A DNA stretch of 64,000 nucleotides from CCY15215 sp039194995 (GTDB taxonomy: Bacteria; Cyanobacteriota; Cyanobacteriia; Cyanobacteriales; Spirulinaceae), in the NCBI GenBank assembly GCA_039194995.1, contig JBCCVR010000011.1, positions 1 to 64,000 on the forward strand, read 5' to 3'. Of the stretch, positions 63,101 to 64,000 are shown piece by piece. Position 1 is the stretch's first letter. Every line of letters starts with the position of its first letter. The translations under genes and the position numbers were made by a program. The notes beneath the pieces are model-generated. The model ran no database searches. It was given only the letters and a program-made list of their open reading frames with translations, and was not told where the DNA came from.

Positions 63101-64000
63101 TCAATCGGAAGCTATGACACGAATACGGGAATTTGGACGATTGATGAAGTTGATGGAAGCTACGATACGATTTCTGCCGATACCCGCGCGACTCTCGAAC
63201 TATCATTTGAAGTTCTCCCTAGTCTTTCTCCATCTTTAGAATTTACCACGAATATCCTTTCATTCAATGGGGAAGAAGTCGATAGTAATAATGACACTTC
63301 GACGGTTCAGCAAAATTTGCTCGGATTGGCAAACTGTCCGCCCATTTGCTATCCTTATTATCTTCTAAACTCTATTAGTATAACCGAGACTCTTGCGAAT
63401 TATCAAACATTGATAACCCAAACAAATTCGGGTTTATCTTTACTCGATACCGGAGTGGAACAACTCGAACAATCGGTTACTGAAGAATTTGAAAATTATT
63501 TTGACTTGAGAAAAACGGAAGCAACTTCGCTTTCTGAAATCCAAAAAATTTTACAGAATATTGCCAGTCAGACCAACACCAAACCTTCTATTATTTACGT
63601 GATGTTTGCGCCTTCGGCTCTGACCCAAGAGCTTTCAGAAACCCTCTTAGCTTCTGCGGACATCTTTTCATCGGGCGATCGCGGCTTAAACCTTGCAGAA
63701 GCCGCGCATTCTGCCGATAGCGATATCTTACAAGTGATTTTGGTGACTGCGAATGGAGAAGTTATGATGCGACAGTTACCCGAAGCAACCCGGGAGCGAG
63801 TCATGCAACAAACGAACGAGTTTCGCAACACCGTAACTAACGTTCGCCGTCCCGGTGCTTTCCTCAAGTCTTCTCAGCAACTTTATCAATGGATTATTGC
63901 CCCTCTTAAAGACGAGATCGAAGCACGAGAAATCGATAATATTGCCTTTATTCTCAATTCAGGATTGCGATCGCTCCCCCTAGCTGCCCTTCACGATGGC
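60179..64000 (+). CDS. Secreted TPS haemagglutinin with DUF4347, beta-helix, DUF11-like and CHAT domains (3' end outside window)
   Basis: An open frame of 1274 codons running off the window. Residues 1-37: signal peptide (RSRLLILSLIGWLSW). About 38-300: two-partner-secretion N-domain (INLFHSFEQFGLN; NPAGIIFGSGASLNV). 335-490: DUF4347 (SVFIDATISDYQTLL; DILLYSC with C440), in which the usual SHG is SEG (E397). 507-920: right-handed beta-helix with repeated N-N-S-x-I-x-x-N-S and GGGI. 924-1037: DUF11-like. 1138 onward: CHAT domain start (LKSSQQLYQWIIAPLKDEI; SGLRSLPLAALHDG). The catalytic His and Cys of CHAT fall beyond the end. No TpsB transporter gene is in the window. Predicted outer-surface or secreted protein. 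Confidence 0.88.
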   Translation, partial: MLFRLYHYRSRLLILSLIGWLSWQNIGDIARANPIVPAEDNTGTIVTSNGTSYDISGGIRSSDGINLFHSFEQFGLNPTEIANFLAQPNLENILARISGGTPSIINGLIQVTGGNAHLYLMNPAGIIFGSGASLNVTGDFFATTATGIGFENGNWFQTSGKNTYESLLGTPARFAFDLPQPAPIINAGNLATSPGNNIALLGGNVLNLGTIFAESGNIIIGAIPGTNWVKISHAGSLLSLEVPTEAIATGFNPLQLPELLTTPEVRAAIAPEQREGISSFSLNLGEVSIAGQIRGKEVHLAASEIQILPSETPLIQGEGLDSAKSVTLFPQTAEDSFVSVFIDATISDYQTLLYGGRSGTRSMAIGREENGIAAIGEELSRLEIAGKTVEEVHIVSEGNAGNFWLGNAFVSGENFEEYREEFARWRSALGVNADILLYSCFTALGEVGDVLLNNIARETRADVAASTNLTGNGSLGGDWVFEKQIGEIEANLAFTDSALNAYMNTLDILTVTSSADSGSGTLRNTIANAVNSDEIRFSSNMNIFLNSALEIDNKTLTIDGETNTIILDGQSNDRIFEIDNNASVTLNNLTIQNGREASDEGGGIYIKDSNLTINNSIITGNSSVDDGGGIFIKESTATINNSTISGNAISDSNTHGGGIASQNSMLTVESSIISGNSAVGGSRSGGGISIRNSDATISNTTISNNSAGGNGGGMFLDKGTVTIENSTISQNSSDSDGGGIRLNKENSVTIENVTISGNSANTNGGGIDFDSQSDDLSLSIINSTIFENSAGGEGGGIYMQNSGGGSANVEILNSIIVGNSAGNSATHDTIDDNNITIADRGYNFIGVDGTGDFTNSNTRVGIDTTDLNLSALGNYGGSTQTHALLPGSIAIDAGTSADAPSVDQRGLNRGIVDIGAFEVNADLGVTSSVDRAVTFIGDTVTVTLDLTNGGPDAVGNINLEVSFPSGVQLTGFLPSIGSYDTNTGIWTIDEVDGSYDTISADTRATLELSFEVLPSLSPSLEFTTNILSFNGEEVDSNNDTSTVQQNLLGLANCPPICYPYYLLNSISITETLANYQTLITQTNSGLSLLDTGVEQLEQSVTEEFENYFDLRKTEATSLSEIQKILQNIASQTNTKPSIIYVMFAPSALTQELSETLLASADIFSSGDRGLNLAEAAHSADSDILQVILVTANGEVMMRQLPEATRERVMQQTNEFRNTVTNVRRPGAFLKSSQQLYQWIIAPLKDEIEAREIDNIAFILNSGLRSLPLAALHDG

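Noticed and set aside
52156..64000. One operon from the ATPase pair to the CHAT adhesin
   Set aside because: The CAP gene is on the opposite strand and the CHAT gene has its own candidate promoter, so only neighbourhood, not co-transcription, is supported.

Overview
The window is cyanobacterial chromosome. The evidence is direct: a PetG subunit of cytochrome b6f, the NdhM subunit of the photosynthetic NDH-1 complex, a PlmA-type GntR regulator, the DUF3038/DUF4335 gene pair, a phylloquinone (men) cluster, and very frequent HIP1 octamers (GCGATCGC), some of which form terminator stems. The species cannot be fixed from the sequence alone.

Layout. 1-203: end of a CRISPR array (three identical 37-nt repeats). 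446-5874: MocR-type regulator, two small proteins, the DUF3038/DUF4335 pair and a CPBP protease. 5875-6360: a gene-free stretch with strong, partly competing hairpins and a terminator (candidate small RNA). 6361-16855: secreted or membrane unknowns, a PIN-domain pair, a 1943-residue TamB-like protein, an Sfp-type phosphopantetheinyl transferase and a GNAT enzyme. 16856-27227: G-tract element, CoA-acylating aldehyde dehydrogenase, a membrane-anchored nuclease-like protein, NADAR, petG, an S1-repeat protein, PlmA, an M50 protease with a helical-repeat tail, and a TldD/PmbA protein. 27343-33322: glgC and the phylloquinone genes menD-menH (minus) and menA-menC (plus), divergent. 33331-38753: amidotransferase, DUF952, an exported pterin dehydratase, a HindVP-like restriction-modification pair, purH. 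38881-51125: redox protein, KamA radical SAM enzyme, ParA-like ATPase, tandem-domain nucleotide cyclase, retropepsin-like protease, two soluble sensor kinases, an ABC1 kinase and an unknown membrane protein. 51248-51837: ndhM and a small membrane protein.

The right-hand 12 kb is the most unusual part. An HTH plus AAA-like ATPase gene overlaps by 4 nt a 1368-residue gene. That gene joins a cytosolic AAA-like ATPase, one membrane span, a long coiled coil, a peptidoglycan-binding domain, a shortened two-partner-secretion (haemagglutinin) module with its beta-helix, and a second peptidoglycan-binding-like segment. A PD-(D/E)XK (Rpn/DUF2887-like) protein, a CAP-domain protein and a JAMM peptidase follow. 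Last is a very large secreted protein that runs off the window: TPS haemagglutinin domain, DUF4347, beta-helix, DUF11-like domain and the start of a CHAT protease domain. I suggest the overlapping ATPase pair as the best candidate for an undescribed envelope-spanning NTPase system. Its link to the CHAT protein is positional only.

Other signals worth attention: the tandem cyclase appears to split its catalytic residues between its two domains, as animal soluble adenylyl cyclase does; one histidine kinase carries a 38-bp tandem duplication read in more than one frame inside its ATP-binding domain; and a heptameric repeat family abuts several start and stop codons.
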